Assembly: GCF_017308975.1 (NCBI RefSeq)
Contig: NZ_JADWPD010000036.1
Location: 26,188-90,187 of the forward strand
Origin: Amycolatopsis sp. MtRt-6
GTDB taxonomy: Bacteria; Actinomycetota; Actinomycetes; Mycobacteriales; Pseudonocardiaceae
Reading direction: 5' to 3'
Length of the DNA: 64,000 bases
Positions 49,953-58,884 of this stretch are shown piece by piece. How positions within the stretch are numbered: the stretch's first letter is position 1; every line of letters starts with the position of its first letter. The notes beneath the pieces are model-generated. The model was not told where the DNA came from and made no database searches. It saw only the letters and a program-made list of their open reading frames with translations. The position numbers and the translations under genes were made by a program.

Positions 49953-52900
49953 CTACTCCCCGTACCCTGGCGTCACCTTGACGACCGCCTTGCCGTCCGG
50001 GCCGACCGTCGTGTTGACCGGAACGTACTTGACCGGCGGGTCGCCCTTGTGGAGCGCGTTCCAGATCGACGTCCCGACCTCGCCGCGGCCGTCGTAGGTC
50101 GCGTTCTCCGGCTTGCTGTTCTTCATGTTCGCGGCGACGTCCTTGAGGTACTCCGTGCTGCCCTGGTCCATCCGGTGTTCGTTGGGCCGGTTCGCGGGCG
50201 GCACCGGGTCACCGGTGTTCGGGTCGAACTTCTGGACCCGGCCGTGCATCGGGCCGCCGGTGAGCGTCGAGCCGTTGCCCTTCGCCTCGACCACGTGCAA
50301 CGTCTTGCCGTCCCAGTAGGCGACGTCGGCGACGTTGTTGCCGTTGAAGGCGACCGCGTTCGGCCACGGCTCGCCCTGCTTGGTGCCGTACTTACCCGCC
50401 GGCAGCGGGTTGGCCTTCGTCGGCGTGATCATGTCGAGGTCGTCCTTGCCGGTGACCTTCTTCAGGTAGTCGTGGGCCCCGGCTTCACCGACATCCTCCG
50501 ACCGCTTGGTCTTCGTCTTGCCGGCGCCGCCGTCGTCCTTGAACCGGCGTTCCTCACCCTTCGGGAAGTTGTGGTACTTGTCGACCGCCGGGTGCTTGAG
50601 GTCGTCGTTGACGATGTCGCCCGGCTTGTAGTCCTTGCCGGTGTTGGGTTTCTTGTTCGAGCCGGACCCGGACGCCTGCGTCGAGTCGTCCTCGGAGCGC
50701 TTGCGCTTGGGGACCCGGTCGTCCTTGACCTTTCCGCACGGCGACACCGTCGGTGCCAGGCCGAGCGGGTCGGCCGCGACGAGCGGGTTCGCCACGTACG
50801 CGACCGGGTTCGGCGCCGGGTCGAGGCCCAGCGGGTCCGGGCTGAGGTACCGCCCGGTCGCCGGGTCGTAGTAGCGGTAGACGTTGTAGTGCAGGCCGGT
50901 CTCGGCGTCGCGGTACTGGCCGGGGAACCGCAGCGGCGTGCCGCTCGGGTCGGCGACGTCGTTGCCCCACAGATCCGCCTGCCCGCGCCACAGCAGCGAT
51001 CCGGTCGCGTCGACCAGTTCGATCGGCGTGCCCACCTGGTCGGTGACGACGGTGGCCAAGCGCCCGGCGGCCAGCTGGGCCAGGGGCTTTCCGTCGTCCG
51101 GGTGGTACTCCCAGGTGGTGACCCGGGTGCCGGCCTGTTCCTCGACGAGGGTGGTGCCGTCCCAGGTGAACAGCACCTGCTCGGCCACCACGGGGGCGCC
51201 ACCCGGGCCGGCGACGATCCGCTGCTTGGCGGTGCGCCGGCCGAGCGGGTCGTAGCGGTAGCGCCAGTGGGTACCGTCCGGGGTGACGACGCCGGTGAGC
51301 CGGCCGAGGGCGTTCCACGCGTACAGCCAGACGGCGCCCGCGGCGTCCCGGCGGGACACGAGCCGCCCGTGGGCGTCGTACTCGTAGGCCGCGCTGTCCG
51401 ATTGCGTGAGCCGGGTGCCGGTGTAGAACCGGCGTTCCCGGGCCGTGCCGGTGATGTTGCCCGCACCGTCGTAGCGGTACTGCTCGGCGCGATTCGGGCC
51501 GGTGACCGCGGTGACCCGGCCGGCGGCGTCCAGCTGGTAGCGCACCGGGCCGCTCGCGTCGTCGTCGACGCCGGCCAGCTCGCCGTCCGGCCGGTACTCG
51601 TACCCGCGGGTGTGCACCCGCTGTCCGGCGACCGTGACGGTCTGCCCGGTGAGCCGCTCCCCCGCGTAGGCCTGTTCGAGCACGACGTCACCGAAGACAC
51701 GCCGGGTTTCCGCGCCGCCGTCGTGCCCGAAGCGGATCGACTGGCCGGCGGTCTCCAGCGCGACCGGGGCGCCGTCCGGGTCGAACCGCCACACACTGTC
51801 CACTCCGGACGGTGTGCGGCGGCGCACGAGGTGGTTTTCGTCGTCGTAGCCGAATGAAATCGTCCGGCCGTCGACGGTGTGGGCGAGGACGCGGCCGGAG
51901 TCGTCGCGTTCGATGTCCACCCGGGACTCGGCGTTCGCCGCGCCGGCGAGCCGGCCGACCGGGTCGTGGACGAAGGTGGTGAGTTCGTCGGCCGTGCGGC
52001 GGGAGACGACGTTGCCGAGCGCGTCGTAGCCGTACTCGACGACCAGGCCGCCGGACTCCGAACGCACGAGCCGGCCCGCCGCGTCGTGGGTGTAGCGGGT
52101 CACCCGGCCGTCGAAGTCGGACTCGGCGGCGAGCCGCCCGGCCGGGTCGTAGGTGTAGTGCCAGGTCAGCCCGGCCGGGTTGGTCACCGCGACCAGGCGC
52201 AGCTCGGTGTCATAGGCGTACGCCGTGCGCGCGCCGGTCGGGTCGGTGACCGCCGTCAGCAGGTCGAACGGGCCGTACTCGCGGGCTTCGGCCTGGCCGA
52301 GCAGGCCGGTGTGGCCGAGCTCGTTGCCCTGCCGGTCGTAGCGCCAGACCTCCTGGGCGCCGGACGGCGTCGTCCGGGCCAGGAGCTTTCCTTCGACGCT
52401 CCAGCGCAACGCGGACCGCCCGCCCGCGGCGTCGACGACGGCCTTCGGACGGCCGAACAGGTCGGTGCCGTCGGGGCGCTCGCGCGCCTCCGCGGCAGTA
52501 CCGGGCTCGGCTGTGCCCGGTGCTTCGTCGGCGGCACCGTCGGCGATGCCGGGCAGCGTGGTGTACGGGTCGGGCGCGCTGCCCGCCGGGTAGTGGCGCC
52601 GCCAGACGCGGCCGGCGGCCTCGACCGCGATGTCGAGGGCGCCGCCGAGGTGCCGGGTGACGGCGACGCGGCTGCCGTCGGGACGCACGACCGCCCGCAG
52701 TTCACCGGCTTCGCCGTGCTCGAACAGCGTCGTGTGGCCGAGCGGGTCGGTCCGGCTCCGCAGCCGGTCATAGCGGTCCCAGGTGTACGTCGTGACCGCG
52801 CCGAGCGGGTCGACGTCGCGCACGAGCTGGCCCAGCTCGTTGAAGTGGTGTTCGCTGGTGTGGCCGAGCGAATCGGTGAACCTCGTGACGCGCCGGGCGG

Positions 52901-54707
52901 TGTCGTAGGCGAACCGGCCGTCGAGGAAACCGCCGTCCCCGACGGTGACCACGCAGCGTCCGTCGGCGTCGTAGACGTAGCGGTACCAGATGCCGTTGCG
53001 GTCGTGCCAGCCGGTGATCCGGCCGGCGTCGTCGTACTCGAACCGGACCGGGGTCTCCGACGAGTCGGTCACCGCGACCAGCCGCCCGCGCGGGTCGTAG
53101 TCGTACCGGACGGCGCGGACGCGGTAGCCGGTGTCGCCGTCGACGACGTCCACCGCCACCACGCGGCCGCGGTCGGTGGTGAGCGCGACCTCGTAGCCGA
53201 CCGAATGCTTCAGGCGCGAAGGTTCACCGGAAGGCGTGTAGGCACACTCGATCACGGCGCCGGTGGCGTCTTCGACCTGCCGCAGCGGCTGCAGCGCGGC
53301 ACCGCGGCCGGGCAGCGGCGCGAAGGTGAGGGTGCGCCGGGCGAGGGGGTCGTGCAGTGTGTAGCCGCCGGCCGTGCGGGTCAGCGGCCGCCGCGGTCCT
53401 TCCAGCGGCAGCACCGGGACGCCGGGTTCGGCGTGCGGGTAGACCAGGACCAGGCCGTCGGCGGAGAAGAAGCAGACGTGCTCGTCGTCGAGCTCCAGCC
53501 GCTGGTCCACAGTGGACGTCCACGTGGGACCGAACCACTGGCCGGCCCGGTAGGACGAGATGTGCGTCCGGTCGAGCACGAGCGGGAGCGGGTCCGGCAG
53601 TTCGAGGTCGCGCTGCTCCAGGATGACATCGCCGTTCGCGACGTCCACCGGGTCGGACTTGCAGACGCGGTCGTCCGGGCCGACACCGCGGTCGCGCGGG
53701 TTGTCCGGCTTGTTCGACGAGCCGCCCTTGCCGCCGTCGCCCTTGCCCGCGCCCGACGGCGTGGTCGAGCCCCCGCCGGGGGTGGGGTCCGGGCTCTTCG
53801 GGGTGTCGTCGGGGCCCTTCGACGCCGGCGGCGGGTCACCCTTCGCGCCGGAGGTCGAAGTGCCGTCACCCTTCGCGCCCGAGGGGCTCGTGTCGCCGTC
53901 GGGCTTCGGGTTGCCCTTGATGTCGCCGTGCTTCGGCGGCGGCGCGGCCTTGCCCGGCTTGATGTTCCGCAACGCCTTGGCGGCGTCCGAGAACAGGTCA
54001 CCGGCCCGCTTGAGCAGCGGAACCAGCGCCTTCAGCGCGGTGACCAGCCGCTTCACCAGATCGGCGATCTTCGACGCGGTCTTCGCCACCGCGTTGATCA
54101 CCTGCGGCACGACCCAGGTCATCCCGATGCCGAGCGTGAACAGCACCTGCAGCGCCCAGCTGATCAGGTGCCCGATCAGCTCCGCGATGATGTCCCGGAC
54201 CAGGGCGCGGACCGCGGCCACGACTTCTCCGGCGGTCTTCACCCCGCTGGAGGCGCCTTCACAGCCCTTCTGCGCGGTCTCCAGCAGCGTCACGGTGTCC
54301 TGGGCCCGCTGGCGGTAGGTGTCCGCCGCGTTCCCGGTCCAGGATACGGTGTCGGCCTTGACCATGCCGGTCAGGTCCGCGCCGATGCTGCCCAGCTCGG
54401 TCGCGATGTTCTTCCACGTCTCGGACTGGGCGGCGATCTCGTCGGCGTTGCCGGTGAGGCCGTTGAGGGCTTCCTTCAGCGGGCCGACGTGCTCCATCAG
54501 CCAGCCGACGCCGGCGGCGAGGATCGCGCCGAAGGGGTCCATCGCCATCGACAGCGCGTCCAGCGCGGTCCCGACTGAGCCCAGCGCGACCGACGCCCAG
54601 TCGCCGCTCTCGATCGCGGACTTCAGGTCGTTCGCCGACTCCAGCAGCGAGATGCCGGAATACGCCTTCGTGGAATCCTTCGTCTCCGCGACCAGCGGAT
54701 TCACCAC
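49953..54707 (-). CDS. WXG/RHS polymorphic toxin with PD-(D/E)XK-like C-terminus
   Basis: A 1584-residue modular toxin. Residues 1-245 are helical with a WXG-like turn (DTVSWTGNAADTYRQRAQ, about 115-135) and no Sec signal, as in type VII substrates. A Pro/Gly/Thr linker spans about 250-345. A DUF6531-type start (CKSDPVDVANGDVILEQRDL) follows, then about 25 YD/RHS repeats to about 1255. The RHS core, FPGQYRDAETGLHYNVYRYY to NPLVAADPLGL, ends at about 1320. The last 265 residues are a separate toxin domain with D1461 and E1474-A-K1476 (VADVAY, VVEAKG), a PD-(D/E)XK nuclease pattern. A 158-aa putative immunity gene follows and T7SS genes precede it. Confidence 0.88.
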   Translation of the reverse strand: MVNPLVAETKDSTKAYSGISLLESANDLKSAIESGDWASVALGSVGTALDALSMAMDPFGAILAAGVGWLMEHVGPLKEALNGLTGNADEIAAQSETWKNIATELGSIGADLTGMVKADTVSWTGNAADTYRQRAQDTVTLLETAQKGCEGASSGVKTAGEVVAAVRALVRDIIAELIGHLISWALQVLFTLGIGMTWVVPQVINAVAKTASKIADLVKRLVTALKALVPLLKRAGDLFSDAAKALRNIKPGKAAPPPKHGDIKGNPKPDGDTSPSGAKGDGTSTSGAKGDPPPASKGPDDTPKSPDPTPGGGSTTPSGAGKGDGGKGGSSNKPDNPRDRGVGPDDRVCKSDPVDVANGDVILEQRDLELPDPLPLVLDRTHISSYRAGQWFGPTWTSTVDQRLELDDEHVCFFSADGLVLVYPHAEPGVPVLPLEGPRRPLTRTAGGYTLHDPLARRTLTFAPLPGRGAALQPLRQVEDATGAVIECAYTPSGEPSRLKHSVGYEVALTTDRGRVVAVDVVDGDTGYRVRAVRYDYDPRGRLVAVTDSSETPVRFEYDDAGRITGWHDRNGIWYRYVYDADGRCVVTVGDGGFLDGRFAYDTARRVTRFTDSLGHTSEHHFNELGQLVRDVDPLGAVTTYTWDRYDRLRSRTDPLGHTTLFEHGEAGELRAVVRPDGSRVAVTRHLGGALDIAVEAAGRVWRRHYPAGSAPDPYTTLPGIADGAADEAPGTAEPGTAAEARERPDGTDLFGRPKAVVDAAGGRSALRWSVEGKLLARTTPSGAQEVWRYDRQGNELGHTGLLGQAEAREYGPFDLLTAVTDPTGARTAYAYDTELRLVAVTNPAGLTWHYTYDPAGRLAAESDFDGRVTRYTHDAAGRLVRSESGGLVVEYGYDALGNVVSRRTADELTTFVHDPVGRLAGAANAESRVDIERDDSGRVLAHTVDGRTISFGYDDENHLVRRRTPSGVDSVWRFDPDGAPVALETAGQSIRFGHDGGAETRRVFGDVVLEQAYAGERLTGQTVTVAGQRVHTRGYEYRPDGELAGVDDDASGPVRYQLDAAGRVTAVTGPNRAEQYRYDGAGNITGTARERRFYTGTRLTQSDSAAYEYDAHGRLVSRRDAAGAVWLYAWNALGRLTGVVTPDGTHWRYRYDPLGRRTAKQRIVAGPGGAPVVAEQVLFTWDGTTLVEEQAGTRVTTWEYHPDDGKPLAQLAAGRLATVVTDQVGTPIELVDATGSLLWRGQADLWGNDVADPSGTPLRFPGQYRDAETGLHYNVYRYYDPATGRYLSPDPLGLDPAPNPVAYVANPLVAADPLGLAPTVSPCGKVKDDRVPKRKRSEDDSTQASGSGSNKKPNTGKDYKPGDIVNDDLKHPAVDKYHNFPKGEERRFKDDGGAGKTKTKRSEDVGEAGAHDYLKKVTGKDDLDMITPTKANPLPAGKYGTKQGEPWPNAVAFNGNNVADVAYWDGKTLHVVEAKGNGSTLTGGPMHGRVQKFDPNTGDPVPPANRPNEHRMDQGSTEYLKDVAANMKNSKPENATYDGRGEVGTSIWNALHKGDPPVKYVPVNTTVGPDGKAVVKVTPGYGE

Positions 54708-55246
54708 GGATTGTTGTCCTCATCGTCGGTGGGGGCGGGCCGTCGCGACGGCGGCTGCGGGGCTCCGGGTGCGGGCGGGGCCGCGGCGCCACCGGCCGGG
54801 GCCGGCGGGACCGGCCCGGGCGCGGCGGGCGGCTGCTCGTCCGGCTCGTCGGGGTCGGGGAACCGGCCGCGCAGGTTGTCGAGCAGCACGCTGCGGGTTT
54901 CGCGGTCCTCGTCGCCGAGCTGCTCGGCCATCACCCCGGCGACGCGCTCGGCGATGCCGGACTGCGCCCGCCGCATGGTCGTCAGGATCTGCCGCGAGAG
55001 CTCGTCGAGGGGGAACGACTTGACCTTGTTCGAGAACGTCAGGTCGGTGACGGTGCCGTCCGCGCCGACGGTCACACTCACCGCGCCGTCCGAGCTGGTC
55101 GCGGTCAGCCGCAGCCGTTCGGTCTGTTCCTGCGCCGCCTGGTAGCGCTGCGCCTTGGCCGCGAACCCGGCCGCCCAGTCGTCCATCCGGCGGATCGTCT
55201 CGTCGGGGTCCCGCATGAGGTCCCCCAGTCCGTTCGGGCCCGTCAT
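54701..55246 (-). CDS. YbaB/EbfC-like protein of the type VII locus
   Basis: A 181-residue protein. The N-terminal 110 residues have the YbaB/EbfC fold (AAKAQRYQAAQEQTERLRLT, VSVTVGADGTVTDLTFSNK, LSRQILTTMRRAQSGI). The remaining 70 are a Pro/Ala/Gly-rich tail ending in an acidic stretch. YbaB-like proteins are frequent companions of WXG/EspC genes in Pseudonocardiaceae. The stop overlaps the toxin gene by 7 bp and the start overlaps the EspC-like gene stop, so the genes are coupled. Confidence 0.85.
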   Translation of the reverse strand: MTGPNGLGDLMRDPDETIRRMDDWAAGFAAKAQRYQAAQEQTERLRLTATSSDGAVSVTVGADGTVTDLTFSNKVKSFPLDELSRQILTTMRRAQSGIAERVAGVMAEQLGDEDRETRSVLLDNLRGRFPDPDEPDEQPPAAPGPVPPAPAGGAAAPPAPGAPQPPSRRPAPTDDEDNNPW

Positions 55247-55602
55247 GCCTTCGTCCTCGCTTCCGCCGAGGGCGACGACGCCGCGAGCTGACGCTCGAAC
55301 GGCTGCGCGTTGCCCTCTTCACCTTCCCGGTAGGACTTCGCGGCCGCCGTGACGTTGTCCGCCAGCCCGCGCACGCCTTCCGCGGACGCCGTCAGCGCGT
55401 CCTTCGCCTGCTCGTTCGTCGGCCGGATGATCGGCGGGAGGAACGAGCACAGGAGCCCGTAGGCGTGGTCCGACATCGCCGTGTCGGCCGCGGAGCTCGC
55501 CGTGTTGAGCCGGTCCACCAGGCTCTCGACGTGACTCGCGTGCGCGACCAGGTCGTCCGGTTCGACCTCGAAGCCGGGTGCCGTCACGGGCGTCACTTCC
55601 AA
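55243..55602 (-). CDS. EspC-like type VII secretion target
   Basis: A 119-residue all-helical protein of the ESX-1 secretion-associated EspC/DUF2580 kind: PGFEVEPDDLVAHASHVESL, then a second helix TSAEGVRGLADNVTAAAKSY. It forms a WXG100-like hairpin and has a Y-x-x-x-E-type end (YREGE). It is probably secreted with, or escorts, the PPE-like protein and toxin. The start overlaps the end of the PPE-like gene by 10 bp. Confidence 0.83.
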   Translation of the reverse strand: MEVTPVTAPGFEVEPDDLVAHASHVESLVDRLNTASSAADTAMSDHAYGLLCSFLPPIIRPTNEQAKDALTASAEGVRGLADNVTAAAKSYREGEEGNAQPFERQLAASSPSAEARTKA

Positions 55603-57551
55603 TCCTGGTTCTTCCAGTCGCCGATCACCGGGGGCGCGACCGCCTGCTCGCCCGCGAAGAAGTTCGGGTCGTCGCTTTCGAGGTAGTCGGCGGCCTTGTG
55701 TTCCTTGTCGTCCTCGCCCTTGCCACCGCGCGCTCCGGCTCCCATGCCGCCCATGCCCGGGGTGCCCGCCGCGCCGGCCGCGCCGCGGCCCGAAGCCGCG
55801 TTGCGCGCCGCCGCCGCTTCGGCTTCCGCGGCGAGGCCGGAGGCGGCACCGCCGCTGAGGTTGCCGGCACCGCGCAGGCCCGCACCGCCGGCGCCGGCCC
55901 CACCGGCACCGGCGCCACCGGCACCGGAGCCGCCGATCCCGCCGAGGGAACCGCCGCCACCGCCACCGCCGCCGGTCAGGCCGCCCAGCCGGCTGGCGAT
56001 GCTTTCGCCGTTGATCCCGCCGCCGCGGCCGATGGTCGGCAGCTTGGCGCCGCCGGGGTTGTTGAGCCCGCCGGTGCCGGTGGGCAGCCCGGTGACCGGG
56101 TCGATGCCGGGCGGGGTGAACCCGGGGATCGGGTTGCCACCGCGAACGGTCCCGCCCCCGCCGGAGACGTCCGGGATGTTCGGGATCGACGGCGGGGTGA
56201 ACCCGCTGCCGCCGGTCCCGCCGCCGCCGATTCCCGAAGGCGAGAAGCCGGACGACGTCGTCGAGTCGTCGAAGCGCGGCAGCGACGAGCCGGGGATGCC
56301 GGCACCGCTGAAGTTGCCGCCGGCGGGCGTGCCGGGCGCGTCGAAGTTCGGCGGCGTGAAGCCCGCGCCACCCGCACCACCGCCCACGCCACCACCGGCG
56401 CCGCCGCTGCCGGGAATGCCGGCACCGGAGAAGCCGGAGCCACCGGCACCCGGGATGCCACTGCCCGAAAAGCCCGAACCGTCACCGGGGATTCCGGCGC
56501 CGCCGGCGCCCGGGATCCCGGCGCCACCCGCGGCGGCACCGCCGGCCGCACCCGCGCCACCGAAGGCGGCCGCGTTGGCGTCGATCGGGATATCCGCGGC
56601 CGCGGGCTCGACGGGGTTCCGGGCGAGCAGCGGCTGCACCCCGCCCGCGCCGGCGCCGCCTCCGGCCGGCGCGTTCGCGGTGCGCGCGGTGGCCGTCGGC
56701 AGCTTCGGCGGGGCCGGGAACCGCGGGGTGGCGACGGCGCCGCCGATGGTTTCGTCGTACTGCGTCATGATCTGCGCGGCGTGCTCGCGCGCGGCCTGCT
56801 GCGCCCGGTAGGTCTGCATGGCCTCGCCCGCGGCCGCCGCGTACTGCACCGGGTCGGTCATCGACATCAGGCGCTGGTTGGTCGCCTGCAGGTCGAACTG
56901 CACCGGCGGGTTCGCGGCCATCTGCCGCTGGGTCTCGTTGAGCGCCTGGGAGTGGATTTCCTGCTGCCGCCCGGCGAGCGTGGCGCCCTGCGCGGTCGCG
57001 CCGAGCCACTTGCCGACGCCGGCGAGGTGCTCGCGGACGGCGTCACCGGCGTCGCCCTCCCAGTTGGCGGTGCTGGCGTTGATCGCGCTCGCCAGGGTCT
57101 TCTGGTGCGTGCCCAGGTCGTTGCCGACGCGCACCCACTCTTCCGAAGTCTCCGCGACGGTCGCCGAGTTGGCGTCCTGCGTGATGGCTTCGTTCATCTG
57201 CTCGTGGCTGGCGTTGTTCCACAGCGTCCGCGGCGCCCCGCCGGTTTGGCGCATGACGAGGCCCTCGTCGAGGCCGTGCTTGGCGTCGGCGAGGTGCTGT
57301 TCGTAGCGGTCCTGGATCTTCTGGTCGCGCAGCACCGGGTCGACGACCGGGCCGAGCCAGCCGCGCCGGATCTCGTCGTCGACCTGCCGGGTGGCCATCT
57401 CGCGGATCTGGTCGCCCGACGGCGACTTGTCCGAGGTCAGCGGCCCGACGTAGTACTTCGACGACGAATCGGCGGTGACGTCGTAGAGCGGGCTGCGCGG
57501 GTCGTAGTCCGGGGACGACGGGTCCGACACGGACTCGGCGGTGGGTGCCAC
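55593..57551 (-). CDS. PPE-like Gly-rich type VII substrate
   Basis: A 652-residue protein. Residues about 1-110 are polar, and 110-340 form a long helical PPE/WXG-like region (EEWVRVGNDLGTHQKTLASA, INASTANWEGDAGDAVREHL carrying a W-E-G turn). Residues 370-620 are Gly/Ala/Pro-rich with many imperfect repeats (GAGIPG, GGAGG, SGSGIPG). The end is charged (GGKGEDDKEHKAADYLES). The layout is that of PPE-family substrates of actinomycete ESX systems. The GTG has GAGGGAG upstream. It is the likely EspG client. Confidence 0.82.
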   Translation of the reverse strand: MAPTAESVSDPSSPDYDPRSPLYDVTADSSSKYYVGPLTSDKSPSGDQIREMATRQVDDEIRRGWLGPVVDPVLRDQKIQDRYEQHLADAKHGLDEGLVMRQTGGAPRTLWNNASHEQMNEAITQDANSATVAETSEEWVRVGNDLGTHQKTLASAINASTANWEGDAGDAVREHLAGVGKWLGATAQGATLAGRQQEIHSQALNETQRQMAANPPVQFDLQATNQRLMSMTDPVQYAAAAGEAMQTYRAQQAAREHAAQIMTQYDETIGGAVATPRFPAPPKLPTATARTANAPAGGGAGAGGVQPLLARNPVEPAAADIPIDANAAAFGGAGAAGGAAAGGAGIPGAGGAGIPGDGSGFSGSGIPGAGGSGFSGAGIPGSGGAGGGVGGGAGGAGFTPPNFDAPGTPAGGNFSGAGIPGSSLPRFDDSTTSSGFSPSGIGGGGTGGSGFTPPSIPNIPDVSGGGGTVRGGNPIPGFTPPGIDPVTGLPTGTGGLNNPGGAKLPTIGRGGGINGESIASRLGGLTGGGGGGGGSLGGIGGSGAGGAGAGGAGAGGAGLRGAGNLSGGAASGLAAEAEAAAARNAASGRGAAGAAGTPGMGGMGAGARGGKGEDDKEHKAADYLESDDPNFFAGEQAVAPPVIGDWKNQDWK

Positions 57552-57559
57552 GGTCTCCC

Positions 57560-58030
57560 TCAGCTCTGGTCGGCGGTCGGGAGCGAGGTCAGCGTCTTGC
57601 GCGTCTCCTCTTCCCGGGACTTGTAGTTCTGCTTCGCCAGCTTGATGGCCTCGATGTAGGTCGGGAACTCCTGCCGCGCGGCCTGCAGCTGCGTGAGCAG
57701 CCCGGCGTCGTCGGCGGCGGTGCTGACCATGTGCGCGGAGACCCACTGCCCGGTGGCGGTCCGGCTCATCGCGGGCGCGTCGTGCAGCCGTTGCAGCGTG
57801 GCCCACCGCGCCTCGAGGGATTCGAGCACGCCTTCGAGCGCCTCGATCAGCTGGTTGCCGGTGGTGTCGTCGACCGCGAAGCCACCGGTCTGGGCGAGCC
57901 GCTTCAGCTGCGCCCCGGCGAGGCCGACGCGCACCGCGGCCATCGCCTTGGCCTCGGGAGTGGCGGCGGTCTGCATCTGCATGGTGGCCTGGATGGCCTG
58001 GGCCGCCGCGGCGGTCTCTTCCGTCGTCAT
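57560..58030 (-). CDS. helical protein of the type VII locus
   Basis: A 156-residue, mostly helical soluble protein (TTEETAAAAQAIQATMQMQT start; EALEGVLESLEARWATLQRL; KLAKQNYKSREEETRKTL end). No motif was recognised. Its size and place between EspG and the PPE-like protein, with a 8-bp gap to the latter, suggest a PE-like or WXG-like partner, but this is only inference. Confidence 0.72.
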   Translation of the reverse strand: MTTEETAAAAQAIQATMQMQTAATPEAKAMAAVRVGLAGAQLKRLAQTGGFAVDDTTGNQLIEALEGVLESLEARWATLQRLHDAPAMSRTATGQWVSAHMVSTAADDAGLLTQLQAARQEFPTYIEAIKLAKQNYKSREEETRKTLTSLPTADQS

Positions 58031-58041
58031 CAGTCCCCCGA

Positions 58042-58884
58042 TCAGTAGACAGCCGCGATCGCGTCGCGGATGGCGCGCGCGAGATCCGCCCGCCCGGCCG
58101 GTACGTATTCAGCGGTGAGTTCCCCGGCATCACCCGTCCGCGTGTGCACGAGATACCGGCCATCGGCGGTGTCGAGCCAGCTCAGCGGCTCACCGGCCAG
58201 CCGTTCCCCCCGCCGTCCCTGAGCACTGACGGCAATGTGCCCACCCCCCAACCGGGGTTCGGCAAGCACCCGTTCGAGGACGGCGACATCGGAGGGTTTC
58301 GGAGCGGGCGGCCGCCGCCCGGGCCGCACGACGGCCTTGACCTCGATCATCCCGAAGGCATCGGTCTCTTCTTCGTCGAATTCGGCATCGGCGATCCGCT
58401 TCGCGGTCATGGCCGAAACCTCCCGCCCGGCAGCCCGGTGCACGACGTGCGTCCCGGTGGTGGCGGCGGGAGCGGGCGGAAGCACCCCGGTGACGACCTC
58501 GACGAGGTCTTCGTCGGCGAAGAGCGAGAACAGCAGGTCATCGGTGTCGGGAGCCTGGGTGATGCCGAGCGCCTGCGCCCCATCGCTGACGACGAGGACG
58601 GCAACATCGGCCCCCAGCCCATCGATCCCACTGACGGCGACGGAGATCCGCGGCTCGGCCAGCAGTTCGAAGGCGGTCCGCACGCCGGGGTGCAGCTCAC
58701 CGGAGACGGAAAGCCGCCGTTCTTCGAGAGCGTCGTAGACCTGCCGCGCAACGGTGACGAACCGCACGGGATCGGCGGGCAGGTTCCCGGCCCGCAGCGG
58801 GTAACGCCGGACATCGCCCCCGGTGGCCCGCCCGACGACGAGCGCTTCGAAGACCTCGAGGACGAACTCGAACCGCTCCGCCAT
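58042..58884 (-). CDS. espG: EspG-family ESX secretion chaperone
   Basis: A 280-residue cytoplasmic protein of the EspG family: the N-terminal FEFVLEVFEALVVG strand-helix, the middle VSGELHPGVRTAFELLAEP and SVAVSGIDG region, and the C-terminal GRYLVHTRTGDAGELTAEY. EspG binds the tip of PE/PPE-type substrates and brings them to the ESX ATPase. It is the first gene of the operon, 11 bp before the next. No ESX core genes (EccB/C/D) are in the window, so the apparatus must be elsewhere. Confidence 0.87.
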   Translation of the reverse strand: MAERFEFVLEVFEALVVGRATGGDVRRYPLRAGNLPADPVRFVTVARQVYDALEERRLSVSGELHPGVRTAFELLAEPRISVAVSGIDGLGADVAVLVVSDGAQALGITQAPDTDDLLFSLFADEDLVEVVTGVLPPAPAATTGTHVVHRAAGREVSAMTAKRIADAEFDEEETDAFGMIEVKAVVRPGRRPPAPKPSDVAVLERVLAEPRLGGGHIAVSAQGRRGERLAGEPLSWLDTADGRYLVHTRTGDAGELTAEYVPAGRADLARAIRDAIAAVY

